Source: Candidatus Rifleibacteriota bacterium
Lineage (GTDB): Bacteria > Riflebacteria > Ozemobacteria > Ozemobacterales > Ozemobacteraceae
Assembly: GCA_029560455.1 (NCBI GenBank)
Contig: JAKQKW010000186.1
Location: forward strand, 1-15,323
Reading direction: 5' to 3'
Length of the DNA: 15,323 nucleotides
The notes under the pieces were generated by a model. It did no database searches. It was not told where the DNA came from and saw nothing but the letters and a program-made list of their open reading frames with translations. Position numbers and translations under genes: made by a program. Position 1 is the first letter of the stretch. Each line of letters opens with the position of its first letter. Positions 1-7,891 of the stretch are shown here, piece by piece.

Positions 1-2055
1 CAGGAATCGATAAAAGCGCTCAGCAACTGGGGCCGCGAAGTCGTGCCGCACGTTCTTGCGATTTTTCCGACCGCCAGCAAAGATACCAGGCTGAGCATGA
101 TGAACTTGCTCGGCAGGGTGCTGGGTCTTGAAGTCGTAAAACTGGTTCATGAAAAATTCGGCCAGCCAACCCAGGATACCAAGTATTATCTGTTGACCGC
201 TCTCGGCGAAGTGCGTGACCCTTCGGTCATCACCGAGCTATTGCCGTTCATCAAGGATGAGTCGATATTCATTCAGGATTATGCCCACCGCATTATCGTG
301 CAGCTTGGGGTGCACGCGGTTGACCCTCTGCTGGCCTGTCTCGATACCGAAGACGAAGACCTGATCATACAGGTTCTCAAGATTCTCGGAGTAATTGGTT
401 CAAAAGAAGCGCTGCGACCGCTGCTTTTTCTGATCGACAATTCAAAAAACACGCTGGTGCGTACCTGCGCTATCGAAGCAATTTCAAAACTGCAGAAATT
501 CGAGCTGATTGCCGGGCTGCTGCTGCTCAAGCTCGACGATAAAGACCTCTCTATCAGGCACACGATTGTCGAAAACCTGTCGCGCCAGCCACGCAAGGCG
601 TTTCTTAAAGAACTGGTTTCGGCCTGTTTCGATAACAGCGCCGATATTGCCTGGTGGTCTCGCGAAATTCTCAAACGTCGCGACTACTTCGGCGTCACTT
701 CGTTTCTGAATCTTTTTGACAGCTCATCTGATGTCGACAAGGACCGCATGATCTCACTCGTTTCGAAGCTGTCTGAAGATCAGCTTGACGCAGTTCTTAA
801 AAACGAAAAGATAACTCTCGATTCATTGCGGCCCGAAAATGTCGAAACCCGCGTTCTGCGTCGCAAATTTGCAAAAGAGAACATCACCGATCTCAAAGAA
901 CTTCTCTACTACCTGCACGAAGAAAAGGGCTCCGACTTACATATTTCTATCGGCCTGCCACCAAGCATAAGGGTACACGGTGAGCTCGTCAGAACCACAT
1001 TCGAAACCATTACTCCCGAAAAAAGCCGGTTTTTGCTGTTTTCGATCATGAACGACGCGCAAAAGCGCGAATTCAATGAGCGCATGGAACTCGATTTTTC
1101 ATACGAAATTTCTGACTGCGCCCGTTTCCGCGTTAACGTCTTCATGCAGAAAAACGGTATGGCGGGTGTCTTTCGTATCATTCCGAATACGGTTCCGACT
1201 TTCGAAGAACTCTCGATCGACAAGTCGATCATGGAAAAGATCTGTAATCACAAAGCCGGCCTGATTCTCGTTACCGGCGCCACCGGGTCTGGTAAATCTA
1301 CGACTCTTGCGGCCATGATCGATCATGTTAACCGCATGCGCTACGATCACATCATTACCATCGAAGACCCGATCGAGTTTGTTCACCCGCATAAGCGCAG
1401 CGTCGTCAGTCAGCGCGAGCTTGGTACCAATACCCTTTCGTTCTCCAACGCCCTGAGAAGCGCGCTGCGTGAAGATCCTGACGTTATTCTCGTTGGCGAA
1501 ATGCGCGATCTCGAAACGATGAGTCTTGCCATTGCCGCCTCTGAAACCGGTCACCTGGTCTTTTCGACCCTGCATACGATCAATGCCTACGAGTCGATTC
1601 ACCGTATCGTTGGTTCGTTTCCTGGCGATGTGCAGCAGACAATCAGAATGCAGCTTGCCGGTACTCTCAGAGGCATCGTTTCGCAGCGCCTGGTTCCGGC
1701 TTATCTGTCGGCCGGCCGTGTTCTGGCCTACGAGGTTCTCGTCGGCTCAACACCGGTTCGCCGCTGTATCAAAGAAGACAAGAGTGACCAGCTGCTGTCG
1801 ATCATGCAGACCAGCCGCGGCGATGGTATGATCACGATGGATCAGTGTCTTGAAGATCTTGTTGTCAGCAAAAAGATCACCTATGAAGATGGTCTGAAAC
1901 ACGCCGAAGATAAAAAAGACTTTCAGAAGCGTCTCGAAGAAAGAATCGGCAAGGGCAGCGCCAAAGCTTACGGTTTGCCGACCTCTGAAGCCAGCAAACC
2001 CGAAAAACCGCTGCCTCAGCCGCCAAGACCAGCCGGCCCGGCCGCCAAGAGCTGA
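1..2055 (+). CDS. HEAT-repeat PilT/PilU-like type IV pilus ATPase (5' partial)
   Basis: This is a secretion-superfamily hexameric ATPase of the PilT kind, which powers type IV pilus retraction at the inner membrane. The frame is open to the first base, so the gene starts upstream; the GTG at 43 lies inside it and has no role as a start. 684 codons are visible. Roughly the first 280 residues are tandem helical HEAT-type repeats. A PilT N-terminal domain follows, with a SDLHIS signature near nt 937. The ATPase core has Walker A GATGSGKS (nt 1276-1299), the Asp box EDPIEF (about 1363-1380), Walker B DVILVGEMRD (1480-1509) and the His box TGHLVFSTLHT (1546-1578). The C-terminal helix that reads AIRNLIRE in canonical PilT reads PVRRCIKE here, so the retraction motif is diverged. 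The protein ends in a Pro/Ala-rich tail. PilT proper is about 345 residues, so the HEAT array is an added module. Exact PilT versus PilU role is unresolved. Confidence 0.9.
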   Translation, partial: QESIKALSNWGREVVPHVLAIFPTASKDTRLSMMNLLGRVLGLEVVKLVHEKFGQPTQDTKYYLLTALGEVRDPSVITELLPFIKDESIFIQDYAHRIIVQLGVHAVDPLLACLDTEDEDLIIQVLKILGVIGSKEALRPLLFLIDNSKNTLVRTCAIEAISKLQKFELIAGLLLLKLDDKDLSIRHTIVENLSRQPRKAFLKELVSACFDNSADIAWWSREILKRRDYFGVTSFLNLFDSSSDVDKDRMISLVSKLSEDQLDAVLKNEKITLDSLRPENVETRVLRRKFAKENITDLKELLYYLHEEKGSDLHISIGLPPSIRVHGELVRTTFETITPEKSRFLLFSIMNDAQKREFNERMELDFSYEISDCARFRVNVFMQKNGMAGVFRIIPNTVPTFEELSIDKSIMEKICNHKAGLILVTGATGSGKSTTLAAMIDHVNRMRYDHIITIEDPIEFVHPHKRSVVSQRELGTNTLSFSNALRSALREDPDVILVGEMRDLETMSLAIAASETGHLVFSTLHTINAYESIHRIVGSFPGDVQQTIRMQLAGTLRGIVSQRLVPAYLSAGRVLAYEVLVGSTPVRRCIKEDKSDQLLSIMQTSRGDGMITMDQCLEDLVVSKKITYEDGLKHAEDKKDFQKRLEERIGKGSAKAYGLPTSEASKPEKPLPQPPRPAGPAAKS

Positions 2056-2081
2056 GCCAGAAACTGACGAAAGAACAGATA

Positions 2082-2123
2082 AAAAAACGGTCTGCCGCAG
2101 AGTCATGCAGCAGACCGTTTTTT
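2082..2123. terminator. Bidirectional intrinsic terminator between convergent genes
   Basis: The arm CGGTCTGC (2088-2095) pairs perfectly with GCAGACCG (2110-2117). It is flanked by six A (2082-2087) before and six T (2118-2123) after, which also pair. Three more inner pairs (2097-2099 with 2106-2108) follow one mismatch. The A and T tracts give a U-run transcript in either direction, so it can end both the pilus ATPase gene (stop at 2055) and the cyclase gene (stop at 2149, minus strand). Confidence 0.9.
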
Positions 2124-2148
2124 ATTTGCGCGTATCGGCGTCAGCGCC

Positions 2149-5100
2149 TTACCACTTGATTTTGAACGATTTGACCGGCTTTTCGATACCCTTCAGCTGA
2201 TGGGAGCCGTAGGGCTCGATTTCGAATATCTGGCGGTTTATACGCTGCAGGGTGTTCTCTGAAATGACGATTTCGAAAGCGTCAGCGACGCCCTCAAGGC
2301 GCGAGGCCAGGTTCACTGCGTCTCCGAGAACGTCATTTTCGGTTCTGATGACCGAGCCGCTGTTAACGGCGATGCGTATCGCCAGTTGCCGCTCTTCTGG
2401 AACGGTCTGATTGAAGGCAGCAAGCTTACGCTGAATCTCAATTGCGGCGAGTATGGCATTGTTATGGTTTTCGAATACCACCAGAAACGCGTCACCAATC
2501 TTTTTGAGAGCATCACCGCTGTATTTTTCGAAAACCGGCTTGAGAATTTCATCATGCTGCTTGAGCATCGACATGACTTCTGAAAGCGATGCTTTGCTGC
2601 TGAATGCGGTGTAGCCCTTGACGTCGGTGAACATGATCGACAGGTCGAGAGTGTGGCTGACCTTGATGAGCTGGTCGTATTTTTCGAGCTCTTCGAGCGC
2701 CTGGCGTCTCTTTTCGAGCACTTCATCGAGGTGGTTGTCAGAGAGAACGACTTTTGCTTCGCCTTTCGGGCGCAGCAGGTTCGGATCGACAGAGCCGCCG
2801 ACGCTTTCGATCATGTCGACAAGAGCCTTGCGGTCGATTTCATTTTCGAGGGTTTCGATATGTTCGCATAGAGGCTCGGTGATAAGCTTGCCGAGGCTGA
2901 GAAAGAAGTCAGTGACTGCGCCCTTCAGCCTGAAATCTTCATGGAAGAAATAGCGTGCCAGAGTCTTGACTGCACGCTTCATGACATCAGGCTCCTCATC
3001 GGGCATCAATGTTTCCATGATTGAGAATGCAATGCGCCGGTCTTCAATTGAGTCGAGTGCAATGATACAGCAGAAGCGGTAAGCCTTGCTCGGTGAAGTG
3101 AGGCCCTGCACCAGGCCTTCGGGGTTGCTGTGATAGACATGCCCGAGAATTTTACCGACCCGGTCAACGTCATCGAGGGTAATTACTTCTGACCTGCGGT
3201 TCAACAGCTGGTCAAGCATGCGCAGAAACTCAGGGCGCCCATGAGACGCAGTTTCGAGCATCAGGTCGAGCATCATTCCGGGCTGGCATGTCTGTAGAAA
3301 ATCTTCGACAGCCTTGACAGAAGTCGGGAAGGGGTTGCGGGCCAGGCATGAGATAATGGAGCGCAGGTTTTTCATGCTCTTTTCAACCTGCAGCTGTCTG
3401 GCAACCACTTTTACATCTGCTTCGGCCAAAGATTTCCAGCTTGCTACGGCTTCAGAGACATAAAATCTGACCGTTTCGTTTGAATGACTGAAACCCAGAA
3501 AAACCGTGCGGCGCAGGTTTGGATTTTCGGCCTTTTTAAGCAGCTGTGAGAGCCAGCGCGCCACTTTTTCGTCGGGGTGGGTCAGCAGATTGAGAATAGT
3601 ATTGACCACGTCTTTGGAAGATATATCAGGAACGGAGGCAAATACCGATTGAATGCGTAATTCGTCGCTGTTTTCGAGAAATTTTGTCACTGCCGGTACC
3701 GCATCAGGGTGGTTCATCGACAGCAGGGCCGAAACGATGTGAGGCATCAGGCCCGGTTCGGTACCGTCTTCGAGGATGTTCTTGAGCGTGATCACCGCTT
3801 TGGGGCCGATCATGAGCAGAGCTTTACGTGACCAGAACTGAACATCATCAGATGGGTCGTTCAGGGCCCTGACGATCGCCGAGACCGAAGCTTCGCCGTA
3901 GTTGACCAGACAGTTGGCCGCAGCGTTTCTCACTGGCCAGTTGCAGTCGCCGAGAAGCTTGATAAGAACGTCGATCAGATTCTGATCCGGGGCGATTTTC
4001 TGGAGAACGCCGAGCAGAAAGAGGCGTTCCTGTTTGTTGCCCGATTCGAGAATTCTGATGATCGGGTTCAGGGCCAGACCACCGATAGAACCGATAATCT
4101 TGATAATCTGAAAGCGCAGATTTTCGTCTTCAGTGCCGAGATTGCGCAGCAGCAGCTCAAGATTCAGGTTTGGTTTGACGGCCAGACAGTCAGAAGCATA
4201 GTCGGAAACTATGCGGTCATGGTCTGAAAGACAGCCGATCAGAGTCATGGTTGCCTCGTCGCTTTTGAGACGTGCGAGGTTTTCGATGGCGAGCATGCGG
4301 TGTTCCTGGTCGTTGGCAGAAAGCAGACGTTGAATCAACGGCATCGACTTTTCGCCGAGCAGGTTTACGAGAATGCGCACAATTTCGTATCTGATCAGCG
4401 AATCAGCTTTACTGAAAGTTGCGGTCAATCGGTCAAAAACTTTTGGCCCGAGTTTCTGCAGCTGTTCGGCCGTGAGTCGCCTGATTGCCCAGGAAGGGTC
4501 AGCAAGACGATGAATGAGAAAATCTATCGCCAGTAATGTTCCCAGTTCGCCGAGTGCTGAAACAATCGCGTAACGCAGCGGAAACCCGCCCTCATCATAA
4601 AACTTCTGCAGTTCAGGTATGACCGCATCCTGGCCGATTTTAACGAACAGGGCAATAACACTGTTGTTGGGGATCTTTGCCGGGGTTGCAATGATTTTGC
4701 GCAGATCGTCGAGGATTGTGGTGCCAAACCCAAGCAGCTGTTCGAAGCAAAGCTTTCGAACCGCCCAGTTCGGGTCGTTAAGCATCTGGTAAAGGGCTCT
4801 GGCGTTCTCGATCTTTTTCTGGGCGGCAATGGCACGCACCGCATAGCCGCGCAGTTCAGAATCTTTGCTGACGAGAACGTGCCTGATACAGGCCAGCGAT
4901 TTGTCGCTGCCGATATGCCCGAGAATATTGAGAATCCAGTAAAACTGGTCAACGTTGGCTTCTGAAAGCGAGCCTTCGAGAAGGTCGCTGATGTCTTCGC
5001 CCCATTCGCGCAGGGTTTTGGCGGCAGCTTCACGTTTGTGCCACGCCTTGTCGCTCAAAAGGCTGATAATTGCGCGGGCGGCATCGGCAGAATGTTCAAT

Positions 5101-5175
5101 CAGAAGCGCGTTAAGCCCCTCACGCCAGAGTGCATCGTCTGTACTGTTGATCAGTTCATATGGCGACCGGCTCAT
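2149..5175 (-). CDS. HEAT-repeat protein with C-terminal class III adenylate/guanylate cyclase
   Basis: A 1008-residue protein with no signal peptide or membrane segment, so probably cytoplasmic. Residues 1 to about 790 are a continuous series of HEAT-type helical repeats. A charged, probably coiled-coil linker follows (about 812-842), then a class III nucleotidyl cyclase domain (about 843-1008) that makes cAMP (or cGMP) from the NTP. Active-site residues appear intact: metal Asp in FTDVKGYT (about D851) and in KKIGDAF (D895), the adenine-recognition type Lys just before GDA, Asp in NDVLGDAVN (D948), and the transition-state Asn and Arg in AVNLASRLE (N955, R959). The Lys/Asp pair favours ATP as substrate (inference). 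ATG at 5175 is preceded by GAGG (5183-5186) with 7-base spacing. The HEAT array replaces the usual membrane or sensor input domains, so protein-protein contact is the likely control. The gene converges on the HEAT-bearing pilus ATPase. Confidence 0.92.
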   Translation of the reverse strand: MSRSPYELINSTDDALWREGLNALLIEHSADAARAIISLLSDKAWHKREAAAKTLREWGEDISDLLEGSLSEANVDQFYWILNILGHIGSDKSLACIRHVLVSKDSELRGYAVRAIAAQKKIENARALYQMLNDPNWAVRKLCFEQLLGFGTTILDDLRKIIATPAKIPNNSVIALFVKIGQDAVIPELQKFYDEGGFPLRYAIVSALGELGTLLAIDFLIHRLADPSWAIRRLTAEQLQKLGPKVFDRLTATFSKADSLIRYEIVRILVNLLGEKSMPLIQRLLSANDQEHRMLAIENLARLKSDEATMTLIGCLSDHDRIVSDYASDCLAVKPNLNLELLLRNLGTEDENLRFQIIKIIGSIGGLALNPIIRILESGNKQERLFLLGVLQKIAPDQNLIDVLIKLLGDCNWPVRNAAANCLVNYGEASVSAIVRALNDPSDDVQFWSRKALLMIGPKAVITLKNILEDGTEPGLMPHIVSALLSMNHPDAVPAVTKFLENSDELRIQSVFASVPDISSKDVVNTILNLLTHPDEKVARWLSQLLKKAENPNLRRTVFLGFSHSNETVRFYVSEAVASWKSLAEADVKVVARQLQVEKSMKNLRSIISCLARNPFPTSVKAVEDFLQTCQPGMMLDLMLETASHGRPEFLRMLDQLLNRRSEVITLDDVDRVGKILGHVYHSNPEGLVQGLTSPSKAYRFCCIIALDSIEDRRIAFSIMETLMPDEEPDVMKRAVKTLARYFFHEDFRLKGAVTDFFLSLGKLITEPLCEHIETLENEIDRKALVDMIESVGGSVDPNLLRPKGEAKVVLSDNHLDEVLEKRRQALEELEKYDQLIKVSHTLDLSIMFTDVKGYTAFSSKASLSEVMSMLKQHDEILKPVFEKYSGDALKKIGDAFLVVFENHNNAILAAIEIQRKLAAFNQTVPEERQLAIRIAVNSGSVIRTENDVLGDAVNLASRLEGVADAFEIVISENTLQRINRQIFEIEPYGSHQLKGIEKPVKSFKIKW

Positions 5176-5212
5176 CAGGTTTCCTCAGGCTGGTTTGATT
5201 GTTTCAGGTATC

Positions 5213-5242
5213 TTGATTGTAAACCTAAGATTAACATATAAT
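5213..5242 (+). promoter_or_regulatory. Sigma-70-like promoter for the FmdB-type gene
   Basis: TTGATT (5213-5218) and a perfect TATAAT (5237-5242) are separated by 18 bases. The predicted transcript start near 5249 gives a leader of about 28 bases before the ATG at 5277. A possible minus-strand -10 TACAAT (5221-5216) for the cyclase gene lies inside the same element, but its -35 (TCGATT) is poor. Confidence 0.7.
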
Positions 5243-5276
5243 CGACCTGTGTGTGAATATATTTAGGGAGACTGGT

Positions 5277-5660
5277 ATGCCTCTTTATGAATTTTGTTGC
5301 GCTGACTGCCGGAAAAAGTTCACGGTTTTGTGCCCGATCAGCAGCCGTGATGAAACTCACGCCTGCCAGCATTGCGGTTCGCAGAAAACCTCGCGGCTTG
5401 TTTCTCGTGTCAAAACTGTTCGCAGCGAAGAACAGCTGATGGAATCACTGGCCGACCCGACAAAAATGTCGGGAATCGACGAAAACGACCCGCGCACCTT
5501 TGCGACCTGGGCCAAAAAAATGGCCAGGGAAATGGGCGAAAACATGGATGATGAAATAGAAGCCATGGCTGCCGAAGAATTTGCCGGCGGTGCTGGCGAA
5601 GAACCGGCCGGCCCGGGCCCTCAGGGGTTTTCAGGCCCGGACGGCGACGACCAGCCATAA
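5277..5660 (+). CDS. FmdB-family zinc-ribbon protein
   Basis: A 127-residue protein opening with MPLYEF, the classic start of the FmdB/CxxC_CXXC_SSSS zinc-ribbon family. Cys pairs C8-x2-C11 and C30-x2-C33 form the predicted zinc site. The rest is acidic and ends in a Gly/Pro/Asp-rich, probably disordered tail from about residue 105. Family members are proposed regulators, but their target is generally unknown, so I assign no specific role. ATG at 5277 is chosen over the in-frame GTG at 5253 because an AGGGAG Shine-Dalgarno (5265-5270) sits six bases upstream of it and because MPLYEF is the family N-terminus. It has its own promoter and is divergent from the cyclase gene. Its last 40 bases overlap the end of trmL on the other strand. 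Confidence 0.85.
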   Translation: MPLYEFCCADCRKKFTVLCPISSRDETHACQHCGSQKTSRLVSRVKTVRSEEQLMESLADPTKMSGIDENDPRTFATWAKKMAREMGENMDDEIEAMAAEEFAGGAGEEPAGPGPQGFSGPDGDDQP

Positions 5661-6148
5661 ATCTGCCTGAGCGCTTCATACACCGAAGCGGCTGCCGCTG
5701 ATGAAACATTGATACAGCGGGTGTTCTGCAGCATTGGCAAAGTTATCAGGCTGTTCGCTGCTTTTGCGTGTTCAAAGACTCTTGTCGGCAGCCCGGTTGA
5801 CTCTGAACCAAACACCAGGGCATCGCCAGACTGGTAGCGTGCTGCCGTGTAGCTTTGCTGGCCGTGCGCCGAAAGGTAGAAGACCCGCTTGTTGTGCGCC
5901 CACTCGAAGAATTCATCGAGATCGTTCAAAATGACCGGGTTGAGAGATTTCCAGTAGTCCATACCGGCTCTTTGCAAGGCTGTATCGGTGAGCCTGAACC
6001 CGAGCGGTCTGACCAGAACCAGTTCGGCGCCGGTTGCGGCGCAGAGCCTGGCAATATTGCCCGTATTCTGCGGAATGTCAGGCTCGATGAGCACGACACT
6101 CAGTGGCTTTTGCGTCTGCGGTGGTATAAAAAACTGTTGGTCTGACAT
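5621..6148 (-). CDS. trmL: tRNA (cytidine/uridine-2'-O-)-methyltransferase TrmL
   Basis: A 175-residue SPOUT (trefoil-knot) methyltransferase. TrmL uses SAM to 2'-O-methylate the wobble base 34 of tRNA-Leu isoacceptors. SPOUT motif 1 is PQNTGNIARL (about 26-35, with R34), followed by the TrmL-like segment LGFRLTDTALQRAGMDYW. Motif 2 is FGSESTGLP (about 113-121) and motif 3 is TRCINVSSAAAASVYEAL (about 143-160), with Cys where RSLN is more usual. The E. coli enzyme is 157 residues; the extra length is a short N-terminal lead and a Ser/Pro-rich C-terminal tail, part of it encoded in the 40-base overlap with the FmdB-type gene. It starts 29 bases after the methyltransferase gene stop, behind a modest GAGAG ribosome site, so it is probably the last gene of the sugar operon. 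No terminator is visible after its stop. Confidence 0.93.
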   Translation of the reverse strand: MSDQQFFIPPQTQKPLSVVLIEPDIPQNTGNIARLCAATGAELVLVRPLGFRLTDTALQRAGMDYWKSLNPVILNDLDEFFEWAHNKRVFYLSAHGQQSYTAARYQSGDALVFGSESTGLPTRVFEHAKAANSLITLPMLQNTRCINVSSAAAASVYEALRQIYGWSSPSGPENP

Positions 6149-6177
6149 TTGCTGCTCTCTTTTTGCTGGTTATGCAA

Positions 6178-6849
6178 TCAACTGCGGGTGGCGGCGACCA
6201 TGTAGAAGCTGACTTTGAACGAACCGTTTCTGTCAGTTCTTTCGCTGCGGTCGATTTCGAGGTTTATAAAGCCATGCCGCTGCCACAGCTTTTTAATTTC
6301 TGCCCGGTCGAAGAAATGAATGGTGCCGAGACCAACTACCGGGCCATCTGCCACATTACGCCAGCTGTGTGCGTCAATCTTTTCGCCGGTGCCAAACCCG
6401 GTTGTGGAACGGGTAAACAGCACCGAGGCGAAAAATCTGCCGCCGGGCTTCAGGGTTCTGCTGATCTCTGAAAGAATGCTATTTACCCCGGCAGTGCTGT
6501 TTGACGCGAGAGCACCGATTTCGACAACTGCGTCGAAACAGGCGTCGGCGAATGGCAGTTGCCCGGCATCAGCCTGCAGCAGATGCGGTTGTGAAACCTC
6601 GCCGTGGCACAAATCTCTGGCTCTGGGTAGAGCGGCGAAAGCGCCGTCAAAGGCAAAGGTTTTGAAGCCTTCACGACAGAGATACCAGGTGTTGGCACCG
6701 GTGCCGCAGCCAAGATCGAGCACCATGGTTTTATGGCGCCGTGCCACCGGAAAATTTCGTGCCATGAATCTGACGAGTTCCTCGGCAGGGTATTTGCCCC
6801 AGTTTCTCGTTTCGTGCACTTCATTCCATTGTTTGTCAAAGGTTTTCAT
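6178..6849 (-). CDS. Class I SAM-dependent methyltransferase (surface-sugar cluster type)
   Basis: A 223-residue Rossmann-fold methyltransferase. Motif I is VLDLGCGTGA (43-52), the acidic residue of motif II is in FAFDGA (D68), the post-II motif is ADAGQLPF (93-100), and FDAVVEIGAL (about 105-114) forms the next strand. The N-terminal stretch with WGKYPAEELVRFMARNF is typical of methyltransferases that sit in flagellin, LPS and capsule sugar clusters, so the substrate may be a nonulosonate or another glycan unit (inference). GGAG (6856-6859) lies seven bases before the ATG. The start overlaps the end of the upstream FemAB-like gene by 14 bases, indicating translational coupling. Confidence 0.88.
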   Translation of the reverse strand: MKTFDKQWNEVHETRNWGKYPAEELVRFMARNFPVARRHKTMVLDLGCGTGANTWYLCREGFKTFAFDGAFAALPRARDLCHGEVSQPHLLQADAGQLPFADACFDAVVEIGALASNSTAGVNSILSEISRTLKPGGRFFASVLFTRSTTGFGTGEKIDAHSWRNVADGPVVGLGTIHFFDRAEIKKLWQRHGFINLEIDRSERTDRNGSFKVSFYMVAATRS

Positions 6850-7891
6850 CGTTGGCTCCGTAGTGATAATGCAGAAGAATCTGCGGGGTCAGCCCGGTAA
6901 GTTTCTGCCAGTGCCCAGAAAACAGCGCGTATTTCTGCTGGTTGAAAATGCGCCGGCCGATAAAAAAATCATGGCGGCGTGCTGAAAAGCCGGATTTAAA
7001 GCGGAAAAGGCTGTCGTCATCGGCAAGCGACAGCCCGCCACCCAGGTGCAGCAGTTGTCGGCCTGAGCCACAGAGTCTGCGGGCAAATTCGAGCATCAGA
7101 AAAGAGTTTGCCTGGGTATGCAGCAGCTGCGGGTCTGAGGCGCCAAGATGGTAATGGGCGCTGATCGGATCAAGCAGATATATGGCAGCTGCAGCCAGGC
7201 GACCGTCGTCGGTGAAGGCACCGGCATAAAAACAGCTCTCTTCGGGCAGGGCTGCGAGTGCGGCGAAATACTGCCGCGAAAAATGATAATAGGCTCTGGC
7301 CTCAAGGCGTTGCATCGTCTGGTCGTAGAGAGGCGCAAACTCTGCCGGGTCAGCCAGACGGCGAACGCTCAGGCCGAGTCGGGTGCCCTTTTTCCAGTTG
7401 CGCTGGCGAGCTGCTGAACAGCTGTTTAAGACGGCTTCCGGCCCATTTGTAAGATCGATGCTGACGGTGATGCGGTTATGACTGACCTGGCAGGCCGGGT
7501 CTACGCAGGTTTGAAAGGGGGTGAGCGGATTGAACCTGATAAATTCAGCGACAACGTGGTTTGCTGTGGCCCAGCTGCGCATCTGACGGTAAAATTCGTC
7601 GATCTGCTCTGTGTTCAGATCGAAAAACACAGGGCCACCGTAGCCATAGGCGGTTTCGAGATCGACTTCGCCGTTGCCGCCGACTGCTTCGGGCACCCGC
7701 TTCATCAGAAACGGGTAAAAGGCCCGGCCGTTGCTGCCGGCGGAAAAAAACAGGGCCGCCGGCTGGTCATCGCCATTTGCCGCAGTCGCAGCGTGGCAGG
7801 CGTAGCTGTAGTAAATTTTGCCGCTGAATTCGGGCAGCTGCGTAAAAATCTGCTGCCAGCGTTCTTTTTGCGTTATGAACTCAAGGTGCAA
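6836..7891 (-). CDS. FemAB/GNAT-like acyl- or aminoacyltransferase
   Basis: A 351-residue protein of the FemAB / GNAT_6 (BioF2-like) fold, whose members transfer acetyl, acyl or aminoacyl groups to amino sugars or peptidoglycan side chains. Diagnostic parts are the basic helix ARQRNWKKGTRLGLSVRR in the middle and, near the C-terminus, HLGGGLSLADDDSLFRFKSG followed by FFIGRRIFN. No membrane segment is seen. The frame is open back to 7942, but no ATG exists near the start. I choose TTG at 7891, which has GAGG nine bases upstream and leaves an 11-base overlap with the neuB-like gene; TTG at 7942 would give a 62-base overlap and a 17-residue low-quality extension. Lying directly after neuB, it could N-acylate or aminoacylate the nonulosonic acid or its glycan (inference). 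Confidence 0.82.
   Translation of the reverse strand: MHLEFITQKERWQQIFTQLPEFSGKIYYSYACHAATAANGDDQPAALFFSAGSNGRAFYPFLMKRVPEAVGGNGEVDLETAYGYGGPVFFDLNTEQIDEFYRQMRSWATANHVVAEFIRFNPLTPFQTCVDPACQVSHNRITVSIDLTNGPEAVLNSCSAARQRNWKKGTRLGLSVRRLADPAEFAPLYDQTMQRLEARAYYHFSRQYFAALAALPEESCFYAGAFTDDGRLAAAAIYLLDPISAHYHLGASDPQLLHTQANSFLMLEFARRLCGSGRQLLHLGGGLSLADDDSLFRFKSGFSARRHDFFIGRRIFNQQKYALFSGHWQKLTGLTPQILLHYHYGANDENL

Noticed and set aside
1099..1602. Long minus-strand open frame opposite the pilus ATPase core
   Set aside because: It lies fully antisense to conserved Walker and Asp/His box coding sequence, and its product matches nothing I recognise.
5605..5640. GC-rich palindromic stretch (GGCCGGCC, CCCGGG, GGGCCC) as a terminator or site for trmL
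   Set aside because: It encodes the Gly/Pro tail of the zinc-ribbon protein, and no T-run follows on the minus strand.
5660..5700. Hairpin CGCTTC / GAAGCG shortly after the zinc-ribbon gene as its terminator
   Set aside because: The stem is six pairs with no following T-run, and it lies inside the well-supported trmL coding region.
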